Source of the DNA: Sphingopyxis sp. OAS728
GTDB taxonomy: Bacteria > Pseudomonadota > Alphaproteobacteria > Sphingomonadales > Sphingomonadaceae
DNA length: 64,000 nucleotides
Assembly (NCBI RefSeq): GCF_014873485.1
Contig: NZ_JADBDT010000001.1
Span: 186,001 to 250,000 of the forward strand
Direction of reading: 5' to 3'
In this document: positions 35,401 to 45,484 of the stretch, piece by piece
Numbering within the stretch: the first letter of the stretch is position 1
How the letters are laid out: each line of letters opens with the position of its first letter
Made by a program: the position numbers and the translations under genes
The notes under the pieces: model-generated
What the model saw: only the letters and a program-made list of their open reading frames with translations
What the model was told of the DNA's origin: nothing
Database searches by the model: none

Positions 35401-36174
35401 TCAGAAGGGGACCCAGTTCTGCTTTTTGCGGAACTTCATATAGCCGGCGTTCACGCCGAGCCGCGCGCCGACACCGACGCGGATCGGGATCAGCACGACA
35501 TCGCCGCGGCGCATATAGCTCGCGTTGAAGCCGCCAACCAGATAGGCGGCACCTTCACCCGCGGGGTAGCGCTTGTAGAGATCCTCACTGTCGAACAGAT
35601 TATAGACGAGGACAAAGGTGTTGCCGGCGTTGGCCCCCGCGTCGAACCCGACCGAAGGCCCGGTCCAGTAGGCGGGCAGTTCGCCCTCGATCTTGTGGTG
35701 CAGGGTGCCCGAGCCGTAACGCACGCCGAGCACGAGTGCGCCGCCGGCCTCGCGGCCGACGATATAGGCATTGGGCTCGCCCTGCTTCTTCAAAATATCC
35801 TCGATCAACCCGGCGAGGCCCTGCGCGCCCTTGCCGAACACCCCTTCGGCCGCTCCGATCAAATCGTCCTTCTTGTAGGTCGATCCAGGCGCTGCCGCGA
35901 CGGTGGTTGCCGACATATCGGCCCCCGCCGTGTTGGCGTCGGGCGATGGAGGGATTTCACTCGTCTGCTGGTCGCCGGTGGCGAGGTCGCTATCGTACGA
36001 CGTGCCGACGGTCGAATCGCTCGACGCCGGCGGCGCGGGATTGTTGAGATCATAATCGATGGTCGTGCTGTTGGGATCGACTTCGCGCATCTGAGCGGCT
36101 GCCGGAAGCGGCGTCAGCGCGAGGCCGAGCGATGCCATTGCTGCCAAGGCAAGGCTGGTGAACGTTTTGCGCAT
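35401..36174 (-). CDS. eipA: EipA-family DUF1134 periplasmic envelope protein
   Basis: A 257-residue protein with signal peptide (FTSLALAAMASLGLALTPLPAAAQ), a low-complexity Ser/Asp/Pro/Thr linker and then the DUF1134 domain (GSGTLHHKIEGELPAYWTGP; GGFNASYMRRGDVVLIPIRVG). The family includes Brucella EipA, a small beta-barrel-like protein needed for envelope integrity. The C-terminus ends NWVPF. It is 243 bases upstream of tRNA-Ser on the other strand and ends at a strong terminator. Confidence 0.87.
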   Translation of the reverse strand: MRKTFTSLALAAMASLGLALTPLPAAAQMREVDPNSTTIDYDLNNPAPPASSDSTVGTSYDSDLATGDQQTSEIPPSPDANTAGADMSATTVAAAPGSTYKKDDLIGAAEGVFGKGAQGLAGLIEDILKKQGEPNAYIVGREAGGALVLGVRYGSGTLHHKIEGELPAYWTGPSVGFDAGANAGNTFVLVYNLFDSEDLYKRYPAGEGAAYLVGGFNASYMRRGDVVLIPIRVGVGARLGVNAGYMKFRKKQNWVPF

Positions 36175-36417
36175 ATTGGACCCCCAAAGATCAAGCGACG
36201 CACGCGCGCCATATTCTGCGTTAATCATGACTCGCTTTCGCGCTTGAGCAATGAACCGGCGATGACTTGAGTCGAATTTACGCCAGACCGAATCGTCCGG
36301 GCGACGAAATGCCTGCTTTGACCCAAAAATTGCGCAATCTTTGCCGTTGCGGGGCGCGAAGTGCATGGCTATAGCGACCCGCCTAGGCCAGACTGTCGTT
36401 AGCGCGACAGGCCATGC

Positions 36418-36510
36418 GGAGACGTGGGTGAGTGGCTGAAACCAACGGTTTGCTAAACCGTCGTACTGGTAAATCCGGTACCGAGGGTTCGAATCCCTCC
36501 GTCTCCGCCA
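36418..36510 (+). tRNA. tRNA-Ser (GCU)
   Basis: A class II tRNA with acceptor stem GGAGACG/CGTCTCC and an encoded CCA end at 36508-36510. The anticodon stem ACGGT/ACCGT holds loop TTGCTAA, giving anticodon GCU. The long variable arm and T arm GGTTCGAATCC are present. It reads AGC and AGU codons. Confidence 0.97.
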
Positions 36511-36741
36511 CCTTCTCAATTTCTCATGGGGCCTCCCGCACCGAGGCGGTTCTTCGTCAGCCATTGCTTGCAATGGAAGACGCGGCGCGGGCGCATTAAG
36601 CCCGTCGCGGCCGTCTTGATTTCGTGAACAATGAGTTCATACTTGGCTGACCCGGAGAATGGGTTCGTTAAGATGTAGGGGTAGTCTTGGCGGATCGTGC
36701 GGGGCGATGACCGTGGGGGCTACGCTGCCAATTGGTGCGAC

Positions 36742-37419
36742 ATGCGCGTCCTGATCATAGAGGACAATAGCCGCCTGGCGGGTCTCATCTCGCATGGCAT
36801 AGCCCAGCATGGCTTCAGCGGGGACGGGGTCGAGAGCATCGACGAGGCCGAGGTGGCGCTTGCCAGCGTGGCTTATGATGCGGTTATCCTGGATCTGGGA
36901 CTTCCCGACGGCGACGGACTCGAATGGCTGCGCCGCGAACGGCCGGGACATCCACTGCCGCCGATCCTGATCCTGACAGCGCGCGACGGCATGGGCGACC
37001 GCGTCGCCGGGCTCGATGCGGGGGCGGACGACTATCTCGTCAAGCCGGTCGAAATCGAAGAACTCGCCGCGCGCCTTCGCGCGCTCCTGCGCCGGCCGGG
37101 CGCGCGGAGCCTTCCGGTCATCCGGGCGGGCAAACTGGCGTTCGACGTTGCGGCACGGACAGCGCGGAGCGGCAACCATGCTATCGAACTGACGCGCCGC
37201 GAAGCCGATTTGCTGGAGTTGTTGATCCGCCGCGCCGGGGCTGTCGTCCGTCGATCGACCATCGAGGAAGCGCTCTATCGGTTCGATGAGCCGGTCACCC
37301 CCAATGCGGTCGAGGCGATCGTATCCAGGCTTCGCCATAAACTCAACGAGGCCGATTATCCCGACAGGCTCATAACCGTTCGCGGAATGGGATATCTGCT
37401 CCGGGACTACGCGGATTAG
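36742..37419 (+). CDS. OmpR-family response regulator
   Basis: A 225-residue regulator with an N-terminal receiver (Asp8 region IIEDN, phospho-acceptor Asp51 in ILDLGLPDGDG, Lys101 in YLVKPVE) and a C-terminal winged helix (ELTRREADLLELLI; VSRLRHKLNEADY). It pairs with the overlapping histidine kinase. The stimulus is unknown. It lies about 3 kb upstream of the RTX peroxidase operon. Confidence 0.93.
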   Translation: MRVLIIEDNSRLAGLISHGIAQHGFSGDGVESIDEAEVALASVAYDAVILDLGLPDGDGLEWLRRERPGHPLPPILILTARDGMGDRVAGLDAGADDYLVKPVEIEELAARLRALLRRPGARSLPVIRAGKLAFDVAARTARSGNHAIELTRREADLLELLIRRAGAVVRRSTIEEALYRFDEPVTPNAVEAIVSRLRHKLNEADYPDRLITVRGMGYLLRDYAD

Positions 37420-38464
37420 GGCGCCGCATTCCGTATCCCGCCGCCTGACGCGGGGCCTAGCATGGACGGGTGCATTTGGCGGCCTTGCGTTGATCATTTT
37501 CGTCAGCTTCGATGTCGAAGTCATGCTCGAGCAAAAAACGGCGGCCGACAGCTGGCGCGGCGAGTGGCTCGAAATCGGCGAACATGTCGTGCTGCCGCTC
37601 CTCTTGCTCATGGTGCCGATGTTTTTCGCCGCAAGATGGGTTATTCGGACATCGCTCGCTCCGCTTGGCGCAGCTGCCGCCCGTATGGATTCGGTCGTCG
37701 GCACCGAACGGGGTTTCCGCATCGATCTGGCGGAATTCCCTCTCGAAACGCAGCCTTTTGCACGCGCGCTCAACGACCTGCTGGCGCGTCTCGACGGCGT
37801 GGCAGAGCAACGCGAAGCCTTCGCCGCCAATGTCGCCCACGAACTCCGGACACCGTTGGCGATCCTGATGATCGAACTCGACCGACTGGGTTCACCCGAT
37901 GCTCTGCGGCTCAAGAAGGATGTCGCCGCGATGAAGCGGCTGGTCGGTCAGATCATGATGATGGCGCAGGTGGAGGCCGATATGGCGGCACCGGTAGCGC
38001 GCGACCGGGTTTGCCTTCTCGACGTGGCGATGGATGTGGCCAACCGCTTCGCGCCGCTGGCGGCGGAGCAGGGCAGGCATCTGGAATTGGTCGTCGAAGG
38101 CGAACCCGCGGTTTCCGGAATCAGGGAAATGCTGACGGCAGCGGTTTCCAATCTGGTAGAAAATGCCCTCCGCGTAACGCCTGAAAACGGAACAGTCGTG
38201 ATCTCGGTCGGTCCCGATATCCGCATTGGTGTCGGGGACGGGGGCGCGGGTTTGTCGGCGGCCGAGCTTGCGGCGCTCAGTCAGCGGTTCGCCCGCGCCG
38301 ATCACGCCAGCGGGGGCGGCGCGGGGCTAGGTCTGGCGATTGTCGCGCGGATTGTCGAAATCCACCATGCCCGACTGGTTACAAACCCCCATAGGAAAGA
38401 AATTTACCTGATATTTCAGGATGCGCCAAAACGTGTTGAACAATCCGATAGCGTGCCAAGTTAA
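37415..38464 (+). CDS. Sensor histidine kinase; start codon uncertain
   Basis: About 349 residues. Two membrane helices flank a very short periplasmic part; the dimerisation/phosphoacceptor site is ANVAHELRTPLAI, the N-box is NLVENALRV, and G boxes are VGDGGAGL and GAGLGLAI. The first helix is encoded from about 37445, yet no ATG, GTG or TTG is in frame between the upstream stop at 37373 and 37490. TTG 37490 would cut the helix. ATT at 37415, overlapping the regulator stop, or CTG at 37445 are likely starts. The frame reads RAPHSVSRRLTRGLAW, a normal kinase N-terminus. Confidence 0.8.
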   Translation: MRAPHSVSRRLTRGLAWTGAFGGLALIIFVSFDVEVMLEQKTAADSWRGEWLEIGEHVVLPLLLLMVPMFFAARWVIRTSLAPLGAAAARMDSVVGTERGFRIDLAEFPLETQPFARALNDLLARLDGVAEQREAFAANVAHELRTPLAILMIELDRLGSPDALRLKKDVAAMKRLVGQIMMMAQVEADMAAPVARDRVCLLDVAMDVANRFAPLAAEQGRHLELVVEGEPAVSGIREMLTAAVSNLVENALRVTPENGTVVISVGPDIRIGVGDGGAGLSAAELAALSQRFARADHASGGGAGLGLAIVARIVEIHHARLVTNPHRKEIYLIFQDAPKRVEQSDSVPS

Positions 38465-38627
38465 CCGTCAGGTTGGCGTCAGGTTGGGCTCATAGGGTCC
38501 ACTTGACCGATTCGTTTCATAACTAAAAGGTAAGCCTTCCCGCTCGGGTCGCGGCGGCGGGAGGGGGTCATGCGGGAATATGTTTGTCGGCACGTGCCAA
38601 GGCAAGTACCCGTGGGGGGGCTGTTCC

Positions 38628-39383
38628 GTGACGGTAGAAACAGGTGAAATTCTGGTTGCGGATAGCCATCCGCTTTGCCGTGAAGGACTGACCACGCTTT
38701 TCGCGCGAAACCTCGGTCTATCCAATTTGATCGAAGCATGGGATTTTCCGACCGTCATGGCGAGAATGACGGCGCGGCGATCGGTCGATTTTGTGACCGT
38801 CGACCTCGGCCTGCCGGGAATGCGCAAGCGCGAAGGCTTGCGCGATCTGCGCGTCAAATTTCCCGAAGTGCGCGTCGTTGTCGTGACCGCGTCCCGCGAC
38901 CGCGAGGCGGTGCTCGACGCACTGGGCGCGGGCGTTCACGGCTATATTCCCAAGGATCTTCCCGTGCACGAGATGGCAGAGGCGCTGCGCATGGTGCTGG
39001 CGGGCCAGATTTATGTCCCGCCGTTCCTTTCAGACCTGACCGTGCGAAAGGCGAGTTTCGCGGACGAAGATGGCGGCGCGCACGAGGCCGCGTTGACGGG
39101 ACGTCAGTTCGAGGTGCTGAACCTCCTTGCTGCCGGGCGCTCTAACAAGGAAATCGCCAGGCTGCTGTGCATCGCCGAAGGGACAGTCAAGGTACATATC
39201 GCCGCGGCATTTCGCATGCTTGGCGTTCATAACCGGGTCAGCGCGGTCGCGGTTATGCAGGCGCGGGCGTTCAACGACGACCCCGCCGAAACCTATCTGC
39301 CCGGTCTTCTCGAAGAGAGGCGCGGCAGGCCGATGCTTCAGCGCAATTTCAGCGGGCCGTCGCAGATTTCGTACCGGCGCTGA
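38628..39383 (+). CDS. NarL/LuxR-type response regulator, orphan
   Basis: About 251 residues with an N-terminal receiver and C-terminal LuxR helix-turn-helix (LTGRQFEVLNLLAAGRSNK; IAEGTVKVHIAAAFRMLGV). Phospho-acceptor Asp59 is in VDLGLPGM and Lys109 in YIPKD. The usual acidic pair at the front reads ADSHPL, so one acidic residue is replaced by serine. GTG 38628 has a GGGGGG ribosome site 7 bases upstream; ATG 38580 is also in frame. No cognate kinase is adjacent. Confidence 0.82.
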   Translation: MTVETGEILVADSHPLCREGLTTLFARNLGLSNLIEAWDFPTVMARMTARRSVDFVTVDLGLPGMRKREGLRDLRVKFPEVRVVVVTASRDREAVLDALGAGVHGYIPKDLPVHEMAEALRMVLAGQIYVPPFLSDLTVRKASFADEDGGAHEAALTGRQFEVLNLLAAGRSNKEIARLLCIAEGTVKVHIAAAFRMLGVHNRVSAVAVMQARAFNDDPAETYLPGLLEERRGRPMLQRNFSGPSQISYRR

Positions 39384-39678
39384 GGCGGTCCTTTCGTCCT
39401 TCCAGTTCCCAGTTTTTCCAGGCCCGGGCTTTCGGGCGCGTCGGCCTGCGCCTTTGGCGCGGCACCACTATATCAAAAGGACTATATCGAAACTGACATC
39501 GTTATAGGCCCCGTGAATATAGAACGGCGGGAACGTAATAGGTCGCCAGTCCAACTCGACGACGTTGCCCTGCGAGCCATAACTTACAACCACATAATCC
39601 GCAGATCGGCCGCCTGTTGCGAGTCGAAGATCGTCGAATGGTGGGAGGCGCGCGCGGATTTACTGCAGGGAGGTAAAC

Positions 39679-42600
39679 ATGGTTACGTATATCCGCAGCG
39701 ATCTCGAATTCATTCTGGACCAGATCAAGATTGCTGAAGCCCATGCCGCCGGGCAGCCGCTCTACGGCCCTGGCGGGCTCGTCCCCGCATATAATCTTTC
39801 GTTCGGTTTGCGCACCGTCGACGGCAGCTATAACCATTTGCTTCCGGGCCAGGAAAAATGGGGCGCGTCGAACGTGCAGTTCCCGTCGTTGCTCGATCCG
39901 GTCTATCGGCCGGCCGACGGCACGCTGTTCGATCCTGACGGGCCGATGGGGCCGGCGCCAGCGATGCCGACGGCGGCCAACTACAACCCGTCGAACAATC
40001 CGAATTCGCTCGTCTTCGACAGCAGCCTGCGAACGATCTCCAACCTGCTGGTCGATCAGACGCTGGGGAATCCGGCGGCCATCCTCGAGGGGCTGGCGCG
40101 CGCGGGCGATCCCGACCCCTTGACCACGCTTCCGGCCATCACGGCGATCTATCAGGCCTTCAAGCCTGCCTCCGACGCTGAATATCAGGCGCGCGTGGTG
40201 CTGCAGAATGCGCAGACCGCCGCGACGGAGGCCGATGACGGACTGCCCGGCGACACGCCGGAAGAGGTGGCTGCACAAGCCGCACTTGCTGCGGCGACCG
40301 CGGCACATGATGTGACCGTCGCCGACCTGGAAGCGGCGCGCGCCGTCCGCGACGCCGCGCTCGAGCCCTATGGGCTCGCGATGGACGGCGACAATGTCCA
40401 TCTGCCCAATATTTCACCCGACGGCGGCCTGTCGGCCTCGTTCAACTCGTGGTTCACCCTGTTCGGCCAATTCTTCGATCATGGTCTCGACCTGATCAAC
40501 AAGGGCGGTAGCGGCACCGTCTTCATTCCGCTGGAGCCCGACGATCCGCTCTATGTCGAGGGCAGCCACACCAACTTCATGGTGCTGACGCGCGCAACGG
40601 TTTCGGCTGGCACCGACGGGATCATGGGAACCGCCGACGATGTGCGGCCGGTCAACACGACCACCTCCTACGTCGACCAGAACCAGACCTATGCCTCGCA
40701 TGCCTCGCACCAGGTATTCCTGCGGCAGTATGAGGTGAATGCGGCGGGCCATCCGGTCGCGACCGGCAAGCTGATCGAAGGTTCAGCCGATCCTGACAAT
40801 GACGGCAATGCCAACGGTATTCCAGGTGGCATGGCGACCTGGGGCGAGGTCAAAGCGCAGGCGCTGATGCTCGGCATCCTGCTGACCGATCAGGACGTTG
40901 GCAAGGTGCCGTTGCTGCGCACCGATGCTTATGGCAATTTCATCCCGAACGCCGCGGGCTATGCGCAGGTCATCACCGGCATCGGTGCGGACGGGATTCC
41001 CAACACCGCCGACGACATAGTGATATCGGGCACGCCCGTCGCGCCGGTCAGTCTCGAAACGGCGATCCGCACCAACAGCGCGTTCCTTGCCGATATCGCC
41101 CACACTGCGGTGCCGAACGGCATTGAGGATGGCGACATCACGATCGGACTCGAAAACCCCGGGAACAACCCGCTGGTGTATGATAACGAGCTGCTCGACG
41201 CGCACTTCATGGCCGGCGACGGCCGCGTGAACGAGAATATCGGACTGACCGCGGTTCACCATGTGTTCCACGCCGAACATAACCGCTTGGTCGAACATAC
41301 CAAAGAGGTCGTCCTCGCCACGGGCGATCTGGCGTTCCTCAACGAATGGCTGGCCGATGATGTCGCGTCGCTGCCGACCACGCCGGCGCAGGTCGCAGCG
41401 CTGGTGTGGGACGGCGAACGCCTGTTCCAGGCCGCGAAATTCGGCACCGAAATGCAGTATCAGCATCTCGTGTTCGAGGAATTCGCGCGCAAGATCCAGC
41501 CGCAGGTGGACTTCTTCATTGTCCCCGACGGGTTCGACACGACGATCAATCCCGACATCGTCGCTGAATTCGCCCATGTCGTCTATCGCTTCGGTCATTC
41601 GATGCTGACCGAAGATATCGACCGGTTCGGCCCGACCTTCACGCCGAACGACATCAGCCTGATCGAGGGCTTCCTCAACCCCACCGCATATAATGGGGTT
41701 GGCGGGGCCATCGAAGACGGCCTCGCGGCGGGCGACATCGTCCGCGGCATGACCCGTCAGGTGGGCAACGAGATCGACGAATTCGTCACCAGTGCGCTGC
41801 GCAACAACCTGCTCGGCCTGCCACTCGATCTGGCGACGATTAACCTTGCCCGCGGCCGTGACACCGGCGTTCCCTCGCTGAACGCAGCGCGCCGCGAATT
41901 CTATGAGGTCACGAACAACGACGCGCGACTGAAGCCTTATGAAAGCTGGGTCGACTTCGCGGGCAATCTCAAAAATGAGGCGTCGATCATCAACTTCATC
42001 GCGGCCTATGGCCTGCATCCTCTCATCACCGGCGAAACGACGGTGGAGGGCAAGCGCGCTGCAGCGATGGCGATCATCTTCGGTACCGATCAGACGGTGC
42101 TGGGTGATCCCAATGATCCGCTCGACGATCGCGTCATTCTGGCGGCCGATGCGCCCGATGCATTCGACTTCCTCAACGGCGAAGGCGCCTGGACGAGCGG
42201 TCCGAACGGGGTGACGATCACCGGGCTCGATAATGTCGATCTCTGGATCGGCGGCCTCGCCGAAAAGATCCTGCCGTTCGGCGGGATGCTCGGCTCTACC
42301 TTCAACTTCGTCTTCGAAGTGCAGATGGAGCAGCTGCAGAATGCCGACCGCTTCTATTATCTCCAGCGTCTCGACGGCCTGCATCTCTTCAGCGAGATGG
42401 AAGGCAACAGCTTCGCCGGGATGATCATGCGCAACACCAATGCGACGCATCTTCCCTCCGACGTCTTCTCGACGCCCGGACTGATCCTGGAGGTCGACCA
42501 GACGCGGCAATTCAACGATCTGGACGGCGACGGCGACCTCGAGAGCAATGATCCACTCGGCGGCGGCATTCTGACCCCGCTCGTCGTTCGCAACAACCCC

Positions 42601-45477
42601 GGCACCGTCGGTCCCGACACCAACTATCTTCGCTACACCGGCGATGAGCATGTGGTGCTGGGCGGCACCGAGGGCGCCGATATCATCATCGCCAGCGAAG
42701 GCGACGACACGATCTTCGGCGATGGCGGGAACGACACGCTCGAAGGCGGCGCGGGCAACGACATCATCAACGCCGGCGCGGGCGACGACGTCGTCCGCGA
42801 CATCGGCGGCGATGACAATGTCAAGCTGGGCGACGGTCATGACGCGATCAACACCGGACCGGGTCTCGACCTGGTGCTCGGTGGGCGCGGTCAGGACTTC
42901 ATCGTGCTCGGCAGCGACGCCGGATCGGAAGTCTTTGCCGGTGAAGGCAATGACTTCATCCTCGGGAATATCACCGCCGAACGCATCCTCGGTAACGAGG
43001 GCGACGACTGGATCGAGCATGGCACGTTCGACGGCGCGCCCGGCGACAATTTCGACGAAATTTTCGCGCAGGATGGTGTCGTCGGGCATGACGTGTTCTT
43101 CGGACTGGGCGGCTTCGACGAGTTCATCGCCGAAGGCGGCGACGACATCATGGTCGGTAGCCCGGGCCGCGCCAAAATGGCCGGCATGTCGGGTTGGGAC
43201 TGGGCGATCTACAAGGATAATATCGCCGGCACCGACGCCGACCTGACGCGTGGCATCGTGTTCGACGAAAACCCGACGCCTCCGCCCAACGCGACGCAAG
43301 ACGCCTATGAAAGCGTCGAAGGGCTTTCCGGGTCGCGCTTCAACGATATCCTGTCCGGATCGAATACAACGGCCGCCGAACGCGCGCCATTCGATCAAGG
43401 CGGAACGGAAGGCTATACCGGGAGCAACCTCGACGCCGCCGGCATAGCACGGATATCCGGGCTGCAGGCTGTGCTCGGGGCCGGTGTTACCTCATTCAAC
43501 GCCGGTGACATCATACTCGGCGGTGACGGCAGCGACCTGATCCGGGGCAATGGCGGCGACGATATCATCGACGGCGACAAATGGCTGAACGTGCGGATCA
43601 GCGTTCGCGAGGCTGTCGGTCCCAATGGTGGGGTCGGTGCGGAAATCGCGACCGCGAATAGCATGACCGAGCTTGTGACGCGGGTTTTCAACCGGCAAAT
43701 CAATCCCGGGCAGCTCGTGATCGTCCGCGAAATCCTGACCGACACCACGGCGGGCGACACGGATATCGCCGCGTTCTCCGACCTTCGGGCCAATTATGAC
43801 ATTACCTATAATGCCAATGGCACGGTCACCGTGGCGCATGCCCGCGGCACGCAACTCGACGGCACCGACACGCTGCGCAACATCGAACGCATGCGCTTCT
43901 CTGACGTCGAAATTGCGGTCAACTCGCCGGCGACGGGCCAGCCCGTCATCAGCGATCTGACGCCGACCGAAGGTCAGTTGCTGACGGTGAATACCGCGGC
44001 GATTGCCGATGCGAACGGCCTCGGGGCGTTCAGCTACCAGTGGCAACAATCGGCCAATGGTGTGACCTGGGCCAATATCGCCGGCGCGACCAACGCGACC
44101 TTCACGCCCAACAATCCCGGCGGAACGACCTTTGGCGCCCAGGCCGGGCTTCAGCTGCGCGTCGTGGTGAGCTTCACCGATGGCGGCGGCACGGCCGAAC
44201 AGGTCACATCCAACGCCACCGGACCGACCGGGGTCGACTGGGACGGCAACGGCAATAACAACACGCTGGCCGGCACCGCGGGCGACGATATCGCCGACGG
44301 CGGCGGCGGCAACGATACGCTGAACGGCAACGACGGCAACGACCTGCTGAACGGCGAAGGTGACAATGACACCATCAACGGCGGTCAGGGCAACGACGTT
44401 CTGAACGGCGGCGGCGGCAACGACAATGTCACCGGCGGTATCGGTAACGACACGATGAGTGGCGGAGCAGGCGATGATACGCTGACCGGCGGCGCGGGCA
44501 ACGACACGATCGATGGCAATGGCGCCGACGACGTCGCGGTCTTTGCCGGAGCGGTCGGGAACTACAGTGTCACGACCAGCGGAACGTCGCTTGTCGTCAC
44601 CGACAACACCGGAGCAGACGGTGTCGACACGGTGAGCAACGTCGAAACGCTCCGGTTCAATGGCGTAAACTATGCGGTCGTCGCCGGAACCGCCGGCAAC
44701 AACAACAATCTCAACGGCGCCAACGGAGCCGCAGGCTCGCAGGCGGTGTTCGGCTTTGCCGGCAACGACTCGATCAATGGCGGTGCCGGCAACGACATCA
44801 TCAATGGTGGTGACGGGACCGATACCATAACGCAGACCGGTGCGACCGGTGGCAGGGATCTGGTCGACGGCGGGGCCGGCACGGACACTTATGTGCTGGC
44901 GGGCAATGCGACGGTCGAAACCTTCCGCATCTATGCCCGGGCAGAGGCGCTGGCGGCAGGCATCACCGGTCTCAATGCGAACACCGAGATCGTCATCACC
45001 CGCAACGGCACCAACAATGCCTCGATCATTGCCGAACTCGACAATATCGAGGAAATCAACGTCAACGCACTCAACGTATCCTCGCCAGGCGGTGTGGCAC
45101 CGGGTGGCTCGGGTACGAATGGAGGCGACACGATCATGGTGATCGGGAATTTCGCCGTCACCAGCCTCAATTATAATACGATCACCGTCAACGGCGGACG
45201 CGGGGCCGACACGGTCGATATTTCGGGACTGACGTCCGACCACCGACTCGTCTTCAATACCGGTGGCGGCGCCGACCAATTCATCGGCGATCAGCGGCCT
45301 CAGGACGTGATCAATTCCACTGGCGGGAATGGCAATGGTCACGGCGGCGGTTCCGGCGGTTCGGTCTATCAGCAGGACAACCCGCTCCATATGATCCGGA
45401 CGCTGATCGACGACTGGATGGAAGTGAACGGGCGCCACGTCCGGCATCATTTCGACGCAGACTATCCGTTTGCTTGA
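39679..45477 (+). CDS. RTX-repeat animal-type haem peroxidase, type I secreted
   Basis: A 1932-residue secreted protein after a GGAGGT ribosome site at 39671-39676. Residues about 1-970 form an animal haem peroxidase-like domain: distal GQFFDHGLD (His268), EHNR with catalytic Arg536, proximal His640 in YRFGHSML. An Ala-rich helical insert lies near 170-230. Residues about 994-1110, 1278-1304, 1531-1615 and 1693-1715 are GGxGxD calcium-binding RTX repeats, with an Ig-like segment near 1418-1519. No signal peptide is present and the C-terminus fits an ABC export signal. Its ABC transporter and HlyD partner follow. It probably makes hypohalous acid or oxidises substrates outside the cell. The 295 bases upstream hold no supported gene. 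Confidence 0.88.
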   Translation: MVTYIRSDLEFILDQIKIAEAHAAGQPLYGPGGLVPAYNLSFGLRTVDGSYNHLLPGQEKWGASNVQFPSLLDPVYRPADGTLFDPDGPMGPAPAMPTAANYNPSNNPNSLVFDSSLRTISNLLVDQTLGNPAAILEGLARAGDPDPLTTLPAITAIYQAFKPASDAEYQARVVLQNAQTAATEADDGLPGDTPEEVAAQAALAAATAAHDVTVADLEAARAVRDAALEPYGLAMDGDNVHLPNISPDGGLSASFNSWFTLFGQFFDHGLDLINKGGSGTVFIPLEPDDPLYVEGSHTNFMVLTRATVSAGTDGIMGTADDVRPVNTTTSYVDQNQTYASHASHQVFLRQYEVNAAGHPVATGKLIEGSADPDNDGNANGIPGGMATWGEVKAQALMLGILLTDQDVGKVPLLRTDAYGNFIPNAAGYAQVITGIGADGIPNTADDIVISGTPVAPVSLETAIRTNSAFLADIAHTAVPNGIEDGDITIGLENPGNNPLVYDNELLDAHFMAGDGRVNENIGLTAVHHVFHAEHNRLVEHTKEVVLATGDLAFLNEWLADDVASLPTTPAQVAALVWDGERLFQAAKFGTEMQYQHLVFEEFARKIQPQVDFFIVPDGFDTTINPDIVAEFAHVVYRFGHSMLTEDIDRFGPTFTPNDISLIEGFLNPTAYNGVGGAIEDGLAAGDIVRGMTRQVGNEIDEFVTSALRNNLLGLPLDLATINLARGRDTGVPSLNAARREFYEVTNNDARLKPYESWVDFAGNLKNEASIINFIAAYGLHPLITGETTVEGKRAAAMAIIFGTDQTVLGDPNDPLDDRVILAADAPDAFDFLNGEGAWTSGPNGVTITGLDNVDLWIGGLAEKILPFGGMLGSTFNFVFEVQMEQLQNADRFYYLQRLDGLHLFSEMEGNSFAGMIMRNTNATHLPSDVFSTPGLILEVDQTRQFNDLDGDGDLESNDPLGGGILTPLVVRNNPGTVGPDTNYLRYTGDEHVVLGGTEGADIIIASEGDDTIFGDGGNDTLEGGAGNDIINAGAGDDVVRDIGGDDNVKLGDGHDAINTGPGLDLVLGGRGQDFIVLGSDAGSEVFAGEGNDFILGNITAERILGNEGDDWIEHGTFDGAPGDNFDEIFAQDGVVGHDVFFGLGGFDEFIAEGGDDIMVGSPGRAKMAGMSGWDWAIYKDNIAGTDADLTRGIVFDENPTPPPNATQDAYESVEGLSGSRFNDILSGSNTTAAERAPFDQGGTEGYTGSNLDAAGIARISGLQAVLGAGVTSFNAGDIILGGDGSDLIRGNGGDDIIDGDKWLNVRISVREAVGPNGGVGAEIATANSMTELVTRVFNRQINPGQLVIVREILTDTTAGDTDIAAFSDLRANYDITYNANGTVTVAHARGTQLDGTDTLRNIERMRFSDVEIAVNSPATGQPVISDLTPTEGQLLTVNTAAIADANGLGAFSYQWQQSANGVTWANIAGATNATFTPNNPGGTTFGAQAGLQLRVVVSFTDGGGTAEQVTSNATGPTGVDWDGNGNNNTLAGTAGDDIADGGGGNDTLNGNDGNDLLNGEGDNDTINGGQGNDVLNGGGGNDNVTGGIGNDTMSGGAGDDTLTGGAGNDTIDGNGADDVAVFAGAVGNYSVTTSGTSLVVTDNTGADGVDTVSNVETLRFNGVNYAVVAGTAGNNNNLNGANGAAGSQAVFGFAGNDSINGGAGNDIINGGDGTDTITQTGATGGRDLVDGGAGTDTYVLAGNATVETFRIYARAEALAAGITGLNANTEIVITRNGTNNASIIAELDNIEEINVNALNVSSPGGVAPGGSGTNGGDTIMVIGNFAVTSLNYNTITVNGGRGADTVDISGLTSDHRLVFNTGGGADQFIGDQRPQDVINSTGGNGNGHGGGSGGSVYQQDNPLHMIRTLIDDWMEVNGRHVRHHFDADYPFA

Positions 45478-45484
45478 CCAGCTT

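Noticed and set aside
36511..36741. Possible attachment site or integrated element at tRNA-Ser
   Set aside because: No integrase, no repeat of the tRNA 3' end and no change of gene content were seen nearby.
39513..39737. A 74-residue frame before the peroxidase gene
   Set aside because: It has no good ribosome site, overlaps the peroxidase start and its ribosome site, and shows no domain. It is treated as leader sequence.
40783..43398. An 871-residue open frame on the minus strand
   Set aside because: It is antisense to the peroxidase domain and its first RTX block; the composition is that of a high-GC shadow frame.
44260..44820. Dense short direct repeats resembling a repeat array
   Set aside because: They encode in-frame nonapeptide GGxGxD RTX repeats; there are no spacers or cas genes, so this is not CRISPR.
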